DNA from: Anniella stebbinsi
Lineage: Eukaryota; Chordata; Lepidosauria; Squamata; Anniellidae
Length of the DNA stretch: 64,000 bases
NCBI GenBank assembly: GCA_029215795.1
Contig: JARDYH010000007.1
Span: forward strand, 64,782,763 to 64,846,762
Direction of reading: 5' to 3'
Position 1 is the stretch's first letter. Every line of letters begins with the position of its first letter. This document shows, one piece after another, positions 11,342-30,500 of the stretch. The notes under the pieces are model-generated. The model made no database searches and was not told where the DNA came from. It worked only from the letters and a program-made list of their open reading frames with translations. The position numbers and the translations under genes are program-made.

Positions 11342-11363
11342 CCATATATGGCTAATTGCGTCA
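11342..11363 (+). promoter_or_regulatory. FOSB: Serum response element (CArG) plus FAP/AP-1 site
   Basis: CCATATATGG at 11342-11351 is a perfect CArG box for SRF. TGCGTCA follows at 11357-11363, five bases downstream, the same order as the SRE and FAP site of c-fos. The SRE sits about 285 bp upstream of the predicted start, close to the roughly -300 position known in c-fos. A further TTACGTCA lies at 11299-11306. Confidence 0.75.
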
Positions 11364-11573
11364 CAGGAACCCCTAGCTGGCGGAGCGAGGGATCCCCTGC
11401 CTTCTCGGTTGAAAAAGACCCTCTTGCCGGGGCCGCCCAGAGACCCTTTTCGGCCAGCCAAGGCACCGGGAGGAAGGCGCCGAGAGGAAGGCGCCGGCCG
11501 AGTTTGGGGCGCGGGGAGGCCCCGGGAGCCGAGTTTCGGGGCGCTGCTTGGTGCTGCTGGGGACTCTTGCTGG

Positions 11574-11605
11574 TGACGTCAGGAGGGGGGGCTCTTGTAT
11601 AAATA
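11574..11605 (+). promoter_or_regulatory. FOSB: CRE and TATA box of FOSB
   Basis: A full palindromic CRE TGACGTCA (11574-11581) precedes TATAAATA (11598-11605). Transcription would begin near 11628. CREB binding about 55 bp upstream of the start is the known c-fos arrangement, so rapid induction by cAMP/calcium and serum signals is expected. Confidence 0.8.
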
Positions 11606-11627
11606 GGCTGCGCTGCTGAGCAGGTTC

Positions 11628-12133
11628 ATTCATAAGGTTTGTGCCCGCGAAGAAAGACAGGCAGCGAGGCAGGCAGCGAGGCAGGCAGGCAGGCAGCGAG
11701 GCAGCGAGGCAGCGGAGCAAGAGCGAGCCGGGACCGGAGCCGAGCGCAGGAGGCGGGGACCCCACTTCGCCCCGCGGCAGCTTTTCTTCTGTCGAGCATC
11801 GTCGCGGATTGCTGGATTTGGGACTCCTGGAGGCGGACTTTGGGCTGGCCTGACCGGTGGAACTTCGGCCTGCCGCTTTCCCGCCGTGGCGGCATGCTGC
11901 TTTGAAAGGCAGCCGCCGAGGCGCCAGCAGGAGACGAGCGTTGCTCGCCGTCTCCCCCCAAGCCCGGCAGCCGGAGGGCGAGGAAGAGAGGGACGCGCGG
12001 CGCCTGGACCGGCAGTCGGACCTCCCGGCGGCGGCGGGGGGAAGTCTTGGCCGGCTAGCCCTGCGCGCCCCTCACCTTGGCTTCCAGGCGCCCCCCGCGC
12101 GGCCGCGGCCTTCCCCCTGCGCCCCCGAGGGAG
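11628..12133 (+). other. FOSB: FOSB 5' UTR (predicted)
   Basis: About 500 nt from the predicted start to the ATG, GC-rich, with a GGCAGCGA-type short tandem repeat at 11660-11715. The exact start is inferred from TATA spacing. Confidence 0.6.
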
Positions 12134-18060
<5,927 letters not shown>

Positions 18061-20710
18061 AACTCAAAACCCAAACTCAGATTTTGTGTCTAAACCTTTA
18101 CGCCCACATGCGCAAACTTCAGTGGGAATGAAGGGGGCAAGAGATGGAAATGCACACATGCCCCGCCCAACCATCTGGGAGCATCGATCCTATAAAACGC
18201 CAAAAAAAACCCAACCCCACAAAAAGAGCTGCCAGCGCTTGCTACGCTGCCATTGCCACAGCCGCTGCCGTCGTCTCTAGCTACGCGATGTGGTGTTGTT
18301 GATGTTGTTGTCGTCAGACTTTCAGGGGCGCAGCCCTGGGGGGAGTCTTTGCCGATGGTTGTCCGTTTTAACATTTCCACATTTTGGGCTTCGCAATTTT
18401 CGAATCCGGAGGAACTGAGACACTTCTTGGCTGCAACTTGGATCCACCGCCTTGGAGAGTTCTGAGCCCTGCTTGCTTTCTTCATCCCAGGACCTCACCT
18501 GAATGGAAAAATCCTGATTGAGCTGGACTGTGATGCTTCCCTATGTCTTGCCAGTGTTGTTGCAAGAAGCCGAGCAAAGGGGCTGACCTGTTAGTAGGGA
18601 AAACGAGGGTGAATGGGGTTCTACTGGTGTCCCCCACCCCAGAGCTATGTTCTGGCCTGTTCTGCTGTGACTTGTTTTGTGAATTCTGTACCAGTTGTGT
18701 TGCTAAAAATGGACATTTCAGTGCATTTCCTGTTGTCAGTCAGTTATCTTAGCATAATCTGAATTTTCGGTCTCCTTGGAAGAAGCTATATTTTGCCAGT
18801 TATCGCCATTCAGGAGTCTCGAAAGTGCAAGAGCGCCACAGGAACGAAATGGCTGATGGTGGCAGCAGCTTCTGTAGGTTATTTTGGCTGATGCCTACGG
18901 AATTCTTGTGCCAGCCTAAAAACATGTCTAAAATATTGCACCCAAGGTGCTTAAAACCTATTTATTTTATGTGGGAGGTATACTTACAGTCTAATCCTAT
19001 GTGTATTTACTCAGATGTAAGTACCACAAGATTGCACCCATAAATGATAGTGGAGCAAGAGTGGAAAAAGCTACCTTAATTGGCTTGCAAATAAATGCTC
19101 GCCTAGTTCACAAGATCCCAATTTCACGTTTTTAGGGACGGCTCTGGGGATAGTATTGAAGGGCAGCAGAAAAATACTTACAATGAATTAGCAAGAAAAA
19201 CAAATAAAATATTGAATCTAGCGGAAAACATTGAAGCCTTTTAGAGGGTTACAAACAGCATGTCGGGAGAAGCAGGTGGCTTTTTTTGCCATGGAATTGC
19301 AGTGCCCTGTCTTGGTACACCAGGCACGGCTGCTTTCCTGTACGCGTGAACTGGCTGGTCAGCTCAGCCCTGGGTCTGCCAATTGCCCTGCCAAACTTGC
19401 CAGGTGCCCTAGCACGAATCCTCTCCCCATGGGGTCGTCTCCCTTGCTCAGTTTCATCTGTGGGGGAGGAAGTCTCTCCATGAGGGTGGCCTAGGTGGCC
19501 ACGGGCTTGGTGACGATACTGTGAACGGGCCTCTTTCCGCACTAGATGCTTTTTTTAACATTGTGGAATGGGGCGTCTTTCTGCCTTCTTTTTCCTGCCC
19601 AAACTTAAATTGATTGCAACCTCGCTCTTTTCCTTTCTGGCTGATGTGATTTGAAGCCAGCTCCTGTCTCAATTTTCTTTCTTTCTTTCCCAGCTCACCT
19701 ACTTTTTTCTTGGCCTTAAATCATTCCTTGTGGTTGTTCTGTTAATATAGCAGTCTCGGAGCTCCCCAGACTTGGTGGGTTTTATTCCACTGCTCTTTCA
19801 GGCTGGTAATGCCAGTGGCGTGACCCCCCCTTCCCTTCTGCCTTCTCCCCTTCTCTGCTCCATTCCATACCCTTTCTAAGCCTCTGGTTCTTTTTGGCCT
19901 CTTTGCCCTCTCCTGCTTCACCCGCTAGGTGCCCCCTTTGCTGCCCCCTCCCCAGCAACCCTGAGATGCTAAGTTTTTGCTCTTTGGAAAATGTCAAGGG
20001 CTGACCCCGCGCCACCTCTCAGGCTGGCAGAGCCAAGAATGCAGGTTTTTAGCTGCTCTTCCCACAGACCCGCCGTTTCCCCGCAAGGGTCTCTCCATCT
20101 CTGCTTTGGTTCCCAACTGCAGCTGCTGTGTATCTTGTGTGTGCGCGCTCGCTTCTGACACACCGTACTGCCTCTTATTGACCCACCACACAAGTGTGTT
20201 TATGAGCTGGGGAAGCTGCAATGTTGCTGTTTTGGTTCTCTAGAGCACGCCATGATGCTATACACAATGTTTCCAAAAAATTTATTGTGACCAAGCTTTT
20301 GATGTTGTTGTTGTTTTTTAAAAAAACATTATTTTTAATCTATGGACTTTTATTTTAACCAGCTTTTTTAAAAAAAATGTTTATGCACTTGCTGGGGATG
20401 GGGGAATATTTTTATTTTTTTTAATTATTATTAATATTATTATTAATTTACCCCCTTGTGCTGTAATATTTTTTTTGCGATGTGTTTTATTAAGCAATGG
20501 GGGGCCAGCAGAGGGGAGGGTAAGGTGAGACTACGGATCCTGCCCTGGCTGGCCCTCCTGTCCTGCACTTAACTGGTTAGCGAAATAGCAAATAAAGTCA
20601 GCTTTGAAAAAAAAATGCACTTTTTATGATGAATATAAGATCTATTTTTTCAAACTCATGTAAAAAAAAAAAAAGTTAAGGTGCAATAAAAGATCTCGAG
20701 CCGTGGATCT
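18061..20710 (+). other. FOSB: FOSB 3' UTR
   Basis: About 2.6 kb of non-coding sequence follows the stop. Polyadenylation signals AATAAA are at 20591-20596 and 20685-20690. A U/A-rich tract at 20270-20480 with ATTTA-type motifs is the sort of instability element expected for an immediate-early mRNA. A family E repeat lies inside at 18985-19040. Confidence 0.75.
20685..20690 (+). terminator. FOSB: FOSB distal polyadenylation signal
   Basis: AATAAA, followed by GT-rich sequence within 40 bases. An upstream AATAAA at 20591 may be an alternative. Confidence 0.65.
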
Positions 20711-20839
20711 GCCTGGCTTTCTCTGCACCCAGACCCGATCGCCTCTGGCCTTCAGCCTTCACATTCAGGGTGGGGCCGGGGCGGGTGGGGGTTGGTTGGT
20801 TGTGGAGGGTGGGGAACTAAGGTGGTGGGCTCCGGTTGA

Positions 20840-22390
20840 TTGGTGTTCACTGTGGGATTAGATCCGATGCGGGTGAGTTCTGGGTCCTGGTGCTGGAGCG
20901 CCCTCTGCAGCATCAACCCAAATTAGGTAGTGAGTGGCCTGTGCTGGATCATACCAAGGCAGAGACATCTAATCTGGCTTCAGACCTGGTTATGGGACAG
21001 AAACAGCTGTGGTCGCCTTGGTGGATGACCTATGCCGGGAACTGGGCAGGGGGAGTGTGTCCCTGTTAGTTCTGCTGGACCTCTCAGCGGCGTTCGCTAC
21101 CATCGACCATGGTATCCTTCTGGGCTGCCTCGCTGGGATGGGACTTGGAGGCACTGGAGGGGCGGACCCAGAAGGTGGGGCAGGGGGACTTCTGTTCGAC
21201 TCCTTGGCCATTGGCTTGTGGAGTCCCTCAGGGTTCCGTTTTGTCCCCCATGCTATTTAACATATACATGAAACCGTTGGGAGAGGTTGTCTGGAGTTTT
21301 GAGGTGCGGAGCCACCAGTACGCTGATGACACCCAACTCTACTTCTCCTTTCCACCTGATTCCAAGGCAGCTGTTTTGGTCCTAAACTGGTGTCTGTCGG
21401 CAGCAATGAACTGGATGAGGGCAAACAAATTGAAGCTTAATCCAGACAAGACAGAGGTGCTCCTGGTCAGCCGAAAGGAATAGGGATTCAGCTTGTGTTG
21501 GATGGGGTTACACTCCCTCTGAAGACACAGGTTCGCAGCTTGGGTGTACACCTGGATTCAGCCCTGAGCCTGAATGCCCAGGTTTTGGCAGTGGCCAGGA
21601 GTACATTTGCACAGTCAAAGCTTGTGCGCCAGCTGCGTCCATTCCTTAAGATGTTGGACCTGGCCACAGTGACACACACCTTAGTTACATCCCATTTGGA
21701 TTACTGTAATGAGTGCTACGTGGGGCTGCCTTTGAAGAGTGTTCGGAAACTTCAGCTGGTTCAAAGAGCTGCGGCCAGATTGTTGACAGGGGCTGGCTAC
21801 AGGGAGCATAAAACGCCCGTTAAAACAGCTCCACTGGCTTCCAGTCTGTTTCTGGGCACAATTCAAAGTGCTGGTTATGACCTACAAAGCCCTATATGGC
21901 TTGGGTCCAGGATGTCTGAAAGACTGTATTCTCACTTATGAGCCTGCCCATCCCCTGAGGTCTTCAGAGGAGGCCCTTCTATCCATACCACCATCATCAC
22001 AGGCACGCCTGGTGGGTACGTGGGAGAGGGCCTTCTCGGTGGCTGCCCCGGGGCACTGGAACTCCCTTCCCTGGGAAGCTAGACTGGCTCCCTCCTCGGT
22101 GTGCTTTCAGAGGCAGGCTAAAACTTTTCTGTTCCTGCAGGCCTTTGGGGAGTAGTTCAGACCTTTGTGGATGTGCTGCCTATAGTTTGGATTTTTTTAA
22201 TTATGTGTATTTAAAACGTTTTTAAATGTTTAAAATATTTTAAAACTGTACTATGTTTATATTTTTTATTTTTGTATATCCCTATTTGTTTTAACTGTAC
22301 ATGTTTTAATTTGTAAGCCGCCTTGGGTCTCAGTATTGGGAAAAAGGCAGGGTATAAATAAATAAATAAATAAATAAATAATAATAATCC
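20840..22390 (+). mobile_element. Decayed L3/CR1-type LINE, reverse transcriptase part and 3' end
   Basis: Fragments in different frames at 21109-21483, 21495-21941 and 21868-22155 encode consecutive parts of a non-LTR reverse transcriptase: a 'GVPQGSVLSPMLFN' block, the catalytic YADDTQLY (about 21321), 'KLKLNPDKTEVLLV' and a 'LDYCN' block, then the C-terminal 'LLSIPPSSQARLVGT' region. Stops (for example TAG at 21481) and frameshifts break it. It is 5' truncated and ends with 'gccgccttgggtctcag' plus (AAAT)n. It sits between the convergent FOSB and RTN2 genes. Confidence 0.85.
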
Positions 22391-24305
22391 AGCAGCGGCT
22401 GGTGCCCATTGGGGCTGGTGGGGCAGAAGCGTAACGTTCTACTGCGGTTGTCGGAGGAGGGCAGAGGAAGGCCATGAGTGGCAACTGACAGCTGGATGCC
22501 CTGCCTTGGAGCTAAAGTACCGGACTGTGGTGGGATTTCTCTGCCGCAGTGGGGAAGAGGGTCGCTGCCCCATTTGGCCCAAATACAAAGCCACCTCGTT
22601 CCCCAACAGAGGTCAGCTCAGATGAACTGGGGGAAGCTCACGAGCGGGGCACGCAGGCAGTGGCTCCCTGACCGCCAAACCATTTGCTGACAGCATACGC
22701 ACGGAGGCTCCATTAAGCTACACTGATTCATGGGTGCTAGACGGGTGCCAGTAGTCGCTGTAGCAGAAACAGCTGCAAGGGCTCCCCCAGGAGTGAGCTC
22801 CAGGCAGCTTGGACCAGGAGCCGTGTAGGAGCTCCCGTTTAGGCCTTGGGGGTTGGCAGTGCTAGAGAACATCTTTCTTTCTCTCCTTCACCCCCGCCAT
22901 GGTCTCTTGCATTGTAGGGCGCAAAGGAGCGGATTGCCCCATGCAGAAACGCCTGCCTTGTTCTTGGCTTGGACATCTCCATTCATTATTATTAGAGGCA
23001 CAAAAGACCTCACCCCACCCACACAAAAACTTGGATTAAACAACTACCTAATGGGTCGATCCACATGTAGCATTGTTTCACCCTTGCCCATCCCGGTGCT
23101 TTCTGGATATGTTGGACTATAACTCCCATCATTCCCAGCTGGCATGGCACCTGGCTGGGGAAGGCTGCCCTGAGCCAAAGGTGTTACTGAACTGCATTGC
23201 TGAGGATTTTTTTTTTTTACAAAAAGAAAAGTGTGCCCTGTACTGGTAATACCTGGGCAGAAGTTCAGGTCTGGGCAAATATTCTTCTGTTCCCTTTTAA
23301 ACTTCTTTCTTATCTGAGGTATGAACTGGAGTTTTGAAAGCAAAACAGTCTTTGGGCTCCTCCTGCTGGGGACAAGGGACATCAGCCCAGACCAAAGTGT
23401 GCCTTGATTTGGCTAGTTAGGCTTTAGAGTCCAGCGAGCGAAGGAAGGGTGTGTGTGAATCTTTTCCAGGAAGCCACCTTCCCCAACCTGATGCCCTCCA
23501 GCAGTGTTAGATTACAGTTTCCCATGGCTGCTGAGCACCTTTTATTTGAATCCTTTTCCTTAAATTCCAAAGTGGAAGACGCAGATTCAATTTAACCATT
23601 TCAGAATAAGACCAGTTGCACCCAAAGTCACTAGAAAAGAAACAGCGGGGAAAGTTTTCAACTGGCCAACTCAAAACTAGAGCAGTGTTTAACCTGCACC
23701 AGGAAAGAAAGCTGGCAGGGGATATAGAAACTTCGGGGGGGGGGGGCGTTGACATTCCGAGACGTTGGGAAAGGCCTGCTGCTCAGGTTGCCCCCCCCCC
23801 CCCCATGAGACGGGAGTTCAAAGCAGGCCCCACTTGGAGATCTGAAGTGCCAGGAGACATTTGGGACGGCACAATGCATTATTCTCCAGGCACAGCGAAG
23901 CGCTCGGAAGCTCTGTTCCCTACAATTAATATTGCAATTCGTGAGCCCGGAGGGGTGTGTGTGTGTGTGTGTGTGTTTTGTTTCCAGTGCTACTGACGAT
24001 GTTTGTATTTAAACAAGCTTTTCCACAGTTTTATTGTCACCATTTGATTTTAAATATTTCAATCCTGTATTTTTATTTTTATTTTATTTCTGTTTATTGT
24101 CCACCTCTTGGGGCTCTTGTCAGCTACAGAGCAGTTCAGAAATCCTTTAAATAAATAAATAAGTTCAATAAATAAATGAAATAGAAGGTGGTAGTGAACC
24201 TACATTTCGCAACTGCAGGTCCTCTCACCCGCGCATAACCTGCTGCGCAGCTCTCGGAGTCCATACATGAGACTGAAGGAGCCAGGAGGTCAGCATCGCA
24301 CGCAC
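22391..24305. other. FOSB-RTN2 intergenic spacer
   Basis: No gene seen. It holds MITE B remnants (23085-23172 and 23470-23530), poly-G/poly-C runs (23736-23747 and about 23791-23804), (GT)n at 23957-23978 and an AAAT-tailed element ending 24178. Confidence 0.6.
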
Positions 24306-24309
24306 CTTT

Positions 24310-25200
24310 TTTTTTTTCCACAACCGTTTTTATTAAAGTGTAAATCCAGGCAAACTGAAAGAACCGGGCGCACGGACTCTGGTACCTCATTAGCCGAGTC
24401 GCCGTGCGGCCCGTGACGGAGGGTGACGGCAGCTGTGACATCCCGAGGAAAGGGCGAGGAAAGGGAGACGTGGATTGTCTGGTCCGGTCCAACCTTGAAA
24501 CGGTGCCTGTTTAAGAGGACACCCGGCTCTTAAAGAAAGCGGGTTGCTTCCAGGTTGGTGGATGTCGACTTTGAACTCAGAACTAAACTCAGCAGGCAGT
24601 GAGGAAGGGGAGATGGGGGACAGAGGAGCGTCAGACTGTGGCGAGAGAAAGTGGTTGGCAAACCCCACTTATGGGCTTTTGGCTGCTCAGTCCTTGGATG
24701 TGGGGCCCTCCCCACGCACTGCCACCAACTCAGGCAGCCGCCGCCCATTGGCCGCTTGGTGGGGGGCCCAGAGGCTGTGCCGATCAGCTTCACTCAGAGG
24801 CGCCAACACCCAGCATGCCGTGCAGGCTGCTCGGGTGGAGCAGAGCATGCTGGGAGAACTAGCCTCTCTATGTGCAGTTAGCAGAGGAGAATGCTGGGGT
24901 GCCAAGGGTGGTATTTTTTTTTCTTTTTTGCTTTGCCCTCCTTGCGAAGGGCCTCCTGTCTCCTCAGACCTCCAGGTCAGAGGCGGACTCGGCAGAAGCA
25001 AGAAGCAGCCTGCTCTGTGCAGCCCACTAGTAGTGGGGCCCCCATCCATCTGCACGAAGGCGCGAAAGAGGTCAGGAAGCTTGGGCCCTCTTTCTGGAGA
25101 GGAAGGATTTCTTTTGGGATGGTTGGGAGAGCGGGTGGAAGGAACAGGACATGAGTGCATGTGCATGTGTGTAGGGTGGGGAAGAGAGAAGGGGTGTCGT
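24310..25200 (-). other. RTN2: RTN2 3' UTR (predicted)
   Basis: It runs from the RTN2 stop at 25201 down to a minus-strand AATAAA at 24329-24334. A 266-residue frame on the opposite strand (24544-25344) has no recognisable family and is treated as antisense noise. Confidence 0.55.
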
Positions 25201-27486
25201 TCATTCTGCTTTCGCTTTGGCGGTTGGCAGCTTGGACAGCATCCTGAGGGGGGGGGGAAAGAAGAGAGAAGAATTAAGCCGAGAGTGGCGGGTGACCATT
25301 TCCCCATCTCTGCAATGCCCCAGATTATCAAGGTTGCCCTGTGATTTGAGCCTTTGCTTTGTTTTAGGGCTGCCCTATTGCATGGACTAATTGTTGTGAT
25401 GAATTTTTAAAAAGATGAACAAAAAGCTGCCCCTTCAGCGGATTTTTTAAATGCTTTATTTTTCAAAACTGTGAATGCCAAAGCATCATCTCTAAGCGAG
25501 GGCCAGATCTACACCAAGCAGGATCTAAAACGTTGAAAGCAGTTTGAAAACGGCACATGGAACGTGTCGTGGGTCCCAATGGTTGTTGGTGCATTTCAAT
25601 ACCTTTTTAAAACAGTAGTGTAGACCTTGCCAAGGTCTTTTCTTGTGGGAGAAAGAGAATAGGGAATGTGTCTCTGATGATGTGCTGCAACTATTTTCCC
25701 CATATAGGCATGTATGCAGATTAAAACAACTGGTTAAATTCATACGGTTAATGGGCGAAGGTTTCTACCAACAGGTAAGCCGAAAGTTTACTCTAGCTTT
25801 GCCCATCCTGGTGTCCTCCAGATATGTTCTCAACCGACAAGTTCTCTTTGTGGGTCGTTTGTGGTTAACAAACTGTGGTTTATTAGTGCAGCTGGGTTCA
25901 CACAACACAATAGCCCACATTTCAATGACAACCCACACTCCACCCATACCCTGGCTTGTGATGTTGTGTGAACCCAGCCATTGTCAAAATGGTCCCTGGG
26001 CAAGCAGTGGCGGTTGTTTCCTAGTGTGGCACTAGGGGGCATCCGTCCCCAACTTGGTGTCCTCCAGTTGTGGTAGACTGCCATTCTCCTAAGCCTCCAG
26101 CCAGGCTGCGTGCATGTGTGTGCGCATGTGTACACACCTATGCCATATTTGGGGTGCCCTTCACAGCCCTGTGAAGGACACCCCAAATTACCTTCGAGGT
26201 TGATGGAGCAGGGAAACACCTCCCCCCACCACTCCCATCAAATAGCTAATACCACAAAGAACACGCCAGAGCTGTGAATCTTTTGGGACCAACACGCACG
26301 TATGACCCCACGTGTAACACATGGAGACCAAAGTGAAAGTTTGCCCTGGAGGTAAATCCATCTCCTTTCCCCAGTCAACGTAACATGGGTGTGGCCATCG
26401 CCAGCACAAGAGTCCGGGCTCCACGGGCGAGGAGGAATACTGGGGGTCTCCCTTCCTCTCCACTTAGGAGCAGCGGGGCAGGGGTGCTGGAGTCAGGGGG
26501 CTCACACGTGGGGACTTACTTTGCTCTGAGGTTACTCAGATGATTCCTCACCAGCCCTACGTACTGGTCAATCTGTGCCTGAAAGCAGAAGGAGGACAGG
26601 GAAAGGGGCGTTCATTGAGGCATATCAGCTAGACTTGGGAGGAGGAGGAGGAGGAGAAGGAGGGAATTCAGCCAGGAACTCCACTGATCCCAAAACACTG
26701 GAAGAGCCTTCTGCCATTTGACATACTGAGAAACCAAAAAGTGCCTGTGCCTCTTTGCCTGCCTGCCCCCCACAAAGGGCTCCTGTATGCCAGGAATCGG
26801 CTTCCAATCCAGTCCCTCCAAAACAATAAAAGTCCATCCCAGGTGTCATTCCCCCACCATCCACCCACCTTTCCACCCTGCATCCTTCTCCCTTCTTGCC
26901 AGCCAGCCAGCCAGCTCTCTCTCCCACCCCACACTGCTTGTAGGGAGACTAAATTGCAGCACAAGATTATCGCCTTCACATTTTTTAAGCATTGGGAAGT
27001 CTTTAAAGACGTCCCTCAAAATCCATTTTAAAATTTGGACTCGCCGAATCTGTTGGGAGAAAGAAGTTGGGTGGGTATCCAACCGATCTGGCCCTGCGCA
27101 GCTTCTCCAACATGGACTTTGGCCCTCGGGCTGAAGGGCATCAGGAAAAGCTTCCTGACTGTTAGAGCAATATGACAATGGAACCAATGACCTAAGGAGG
27201 TGGTGGGCTCTCCCACTCTAGAGGCCTTCAAGAGGCAGCTGGACAACCATCTGTCAGGGATGCTTTAAGGTAGATTCCTACAATGAGCAGGGGGTTGGAC
27301 TCGATGGCCTTAGAGGCCCCTTCCAACTCTACTATTCTATGATTCTATGAAGTTCAAAAGGCCTGGCATTTCCTCCTCATGGCTTTGCAAAAGAAATGGC
27401 AGACGTGCAGACCAGCGAATCGAATCCTGGCTCAGCTATAAATTTCCCCCCTTTCTCCACATGGTTCAGCAGGCTCTGCATGTGTG

Positions 27487-27526
<40 letters not shown>

Positions 27527-30500
27527 GCCAGGCCCCCCTGACACATCCAGGATTATTCTTTTTCCAGGAGTTCACGCAGGAGAGAAAAGGTGCCTTTGGA
27601 CCAAACACAGCAAAGCTGCTCCTAGATTGTCACCATCACTCTAAAAATGCTACTTTCATCTTCAACCCACCCGTCCCCTTGAGTAATCACAAGCTGGACA
27701 TGTGGGACAAGGCGGCTTCCAAGTCAGCAGAAGTGTCTTGAATACCCTGAATCTTTTCGGGGGGGGGGGGGGAACTCCCTTTAAGAAAGTCTACCAATTC
27801 CAGCTCCGTTCATGACACTCACCTGATGTTGCCTGTACAGCAGCGGGAAGGTAAATGCACTTATCACACCTGGAGAACACAAAAGAGAGAGAAGTGAGCA
27901 TCTTGGAAGGCCTTCCTCAGCTTCTCTCCCCAGCATCTTCTGGGAGAAAATGCAATTGGGGTAACTGGACGTATCAACCTCCCCCCTGGTGTTTGAGCTG
28001 AGAGGCTTTCCAAAATGTCACCAGACTCAGGTTTTGAGGTGAAATACATGTTTAAAGAAAAGGCAACAATGGAGTCTTGCAGAAACAGTACTCCATGCCT
28101 CTTCCTCCACCTCCGGTCCCCATCACATTGACCTGGTTTGCACATAACACTAGCTATTGTTTTATTTAACTCCTGTTTAATCTATGGCTTATTGCCCCAT
28201 GCAGGGTTTATCTGACAAAAGACTGAACAAGCCATGGTTTCTTTTCTCAATCCCGGGTTGTTTTTCCCCTCCTCCTTCACCCCTCTCCCCTGTATCCCAA
28301 ATGCCTTTGTGATGCTGTAGTACTGGCATGTAGAGTGGCTGCATAGGGTTGTGTTGTTTTTTTTACCACTCTAGCCTGCTGCCTCTGTAACCTGGCAAAG
28401 CAACCCACGGTTCTGAGTTCACACACAATGACAACCCATGGTTTAAACAGCCCAGAGTTTACACAAGCCAACAATAAACCATGGATTCTCTTCCTGGGTT
28501 GTTTATGGTTAATAAACCAAATCATGGTTTGTAAGTGCAGCTGCACTCACGCATCACAACAACCTAGAATTCAACAACCCATGCTAGTGTTATGTTCAAA
28601 CCCAGCCACTGTCTCTTTCAAGCATTTGAGGGGGAACAGAAGTAACTACCACAGATCTTCCAACCAATCTATCTCTGGTCAAAAGTGCCATTTTGACAGT
28701 AGTAAGAAAGCACTTCAAGGAAGAGCTCTCTTGCAAAATTGCCAGGGTACACTTTTAAACAAATCTTTCAGGGCACCTGTGCCTTTAACAGCAGAATTTC
28801 AACATATACAGCTTTTCTTGGCCCAGAGTAAAGCTTCACTGGATGAATTTCTGCTTACAATATGGCTCCTAAAGGCACAGAAGACCTGCACACGTGTACA
28901 TGGCCGTGATCATATCGTATAGTGTACACGTACATACACACACACACACACACACACGTCTAGGGCAGCCCAACAAATGTCCCACCTGCGCCGCTCCAGA
29001 CCTGGTCTGCTTTCTCCCTGCCCAGCCCAGCACCTTACCCAGTATAAGCAAGGTCAGCCCGTTGAAGACAGCTCCCACGTATGTGAGGATGTAGAACAAG
29101 AAAGCAAACTGAAAGTGGACAGAGGAAGAAGAGGCGTAAGGAGTTTGGTCTTGCTTTGGATCTGGTCTCGTTGTATAAAACTAGATTCAGAACGTTTTGA
29201 GATCAAATGGGGTACAAGCAGAGATCCTTCCTCTTTGGTCTTTTCCGGAACCTGGAGGAGAGGTTCCATCCTGCCAGGTCCCTAGCAAGATTGGAACTCA
29301 CGACTTTGGTTCCCCCTCCCGCAATCCTCCAGTATCCGCCAGAGGAGATGGGTGGAGAGAAAGCAAAGCAACGTGGTGGCAAAGTCTTGGAAGGATTTGA
29401 CCCTTTGGCTCAAGCCCCAACCCATCATGAGACAAACAGCAGTTGGTCAGGAAAGTGCATGTAAGCGCCAAACTGGAGTGTGCTGACATTGTTTTGTGTG
29501 TGCAAGTGTGTACCCCACATAGACTCATTCCTCGCCCCCATAGTACTCTCGTTTGAATGCAGTTCTTCATCACAGCACAGTGCTAATTAATTCCACCAAA
29601 GAGTTTTTTCAGCATTCCAGAAGGCAAGAATTTAATGCCGAGTATGTAGTTGCAAAGATGCTACTAACTATTATGATCTTTCCTAAAGCCACAGGATATT
29701 ACCAAGCAGGGCATGACCTTCATGAATGTAAGGACACAAGGGACTGGGACAACCCAGCCTAATGTCCCGTTTCCAACAGTGGACAGCTGGATGCTCCCCT
29801 CAGAAGCCCACAAGCAGGTCAGGTAAACAAGAGCACCCCCCCACCCGCATGGTTTGTTCCCCAGCAACTGATACTCAGAGGTAATTGCATCTGAATATGG
29901 AGGTTCTATTTCATGAGGTATCTTATTGCTGGGCCTACCTTAATATGAACTGCAGAACAAGTTTATTAACGTGGGTATAATGTTGATGTTATTGGTTAAC
30001 TGTCCTCTTGGTACGTTTTACGTTCATTTAAAATTTTGATATGTTTTAAATGAACTGTTAATTGTTAAACTGATTGAGAGGTTTATACCTCTGAATAGAG
30101 GATGTGGGAATAAAGAGCAGGGGAGAAATGGATGCCTTTGGGCCCTGTCTATGAGCTCCCCGGGGTTATCCAGCTGTCCACTGTTGGAAATTGGAAGCTG
30201 AGCTAAGATGAAGCTGCATGGTTTGATCTAATCCAGCAAGGTCTTCATGGCATGGAAAAGAAATTCACAAAGAGGAGAGGTGTACAGGTGGCTGTATTGT
30301 CCACCAGAGCTAACAACAGAACCTCTCTGTTCAGAGGCAGTTTAGCCTTAGCCCTGCCCCAAATTAAGCTCCAGGGGTAGGACGGCCAGAGCAATCACCT
30401 TAATGGACTCCACCATGTCATCCACCAGGAACAGGCGCTGCAGGGACTTTGTGCCCGTCGTGACGTAGAAGGCAACCCGCTCCGTCAGGTGCTCCAGCTG

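Noticed and set aside
20840..22390. Host gene encoding a reverse transcriptase-like protein
   Set aside because: Frames are broken, 5' truncated and end in an AAAT tail: a dead LINE.
24544..25344. 266-residue plus-strand frame
   Set aside because: It is antisense to the RTN2 3' UTR and last exon, with no recognisable domain.
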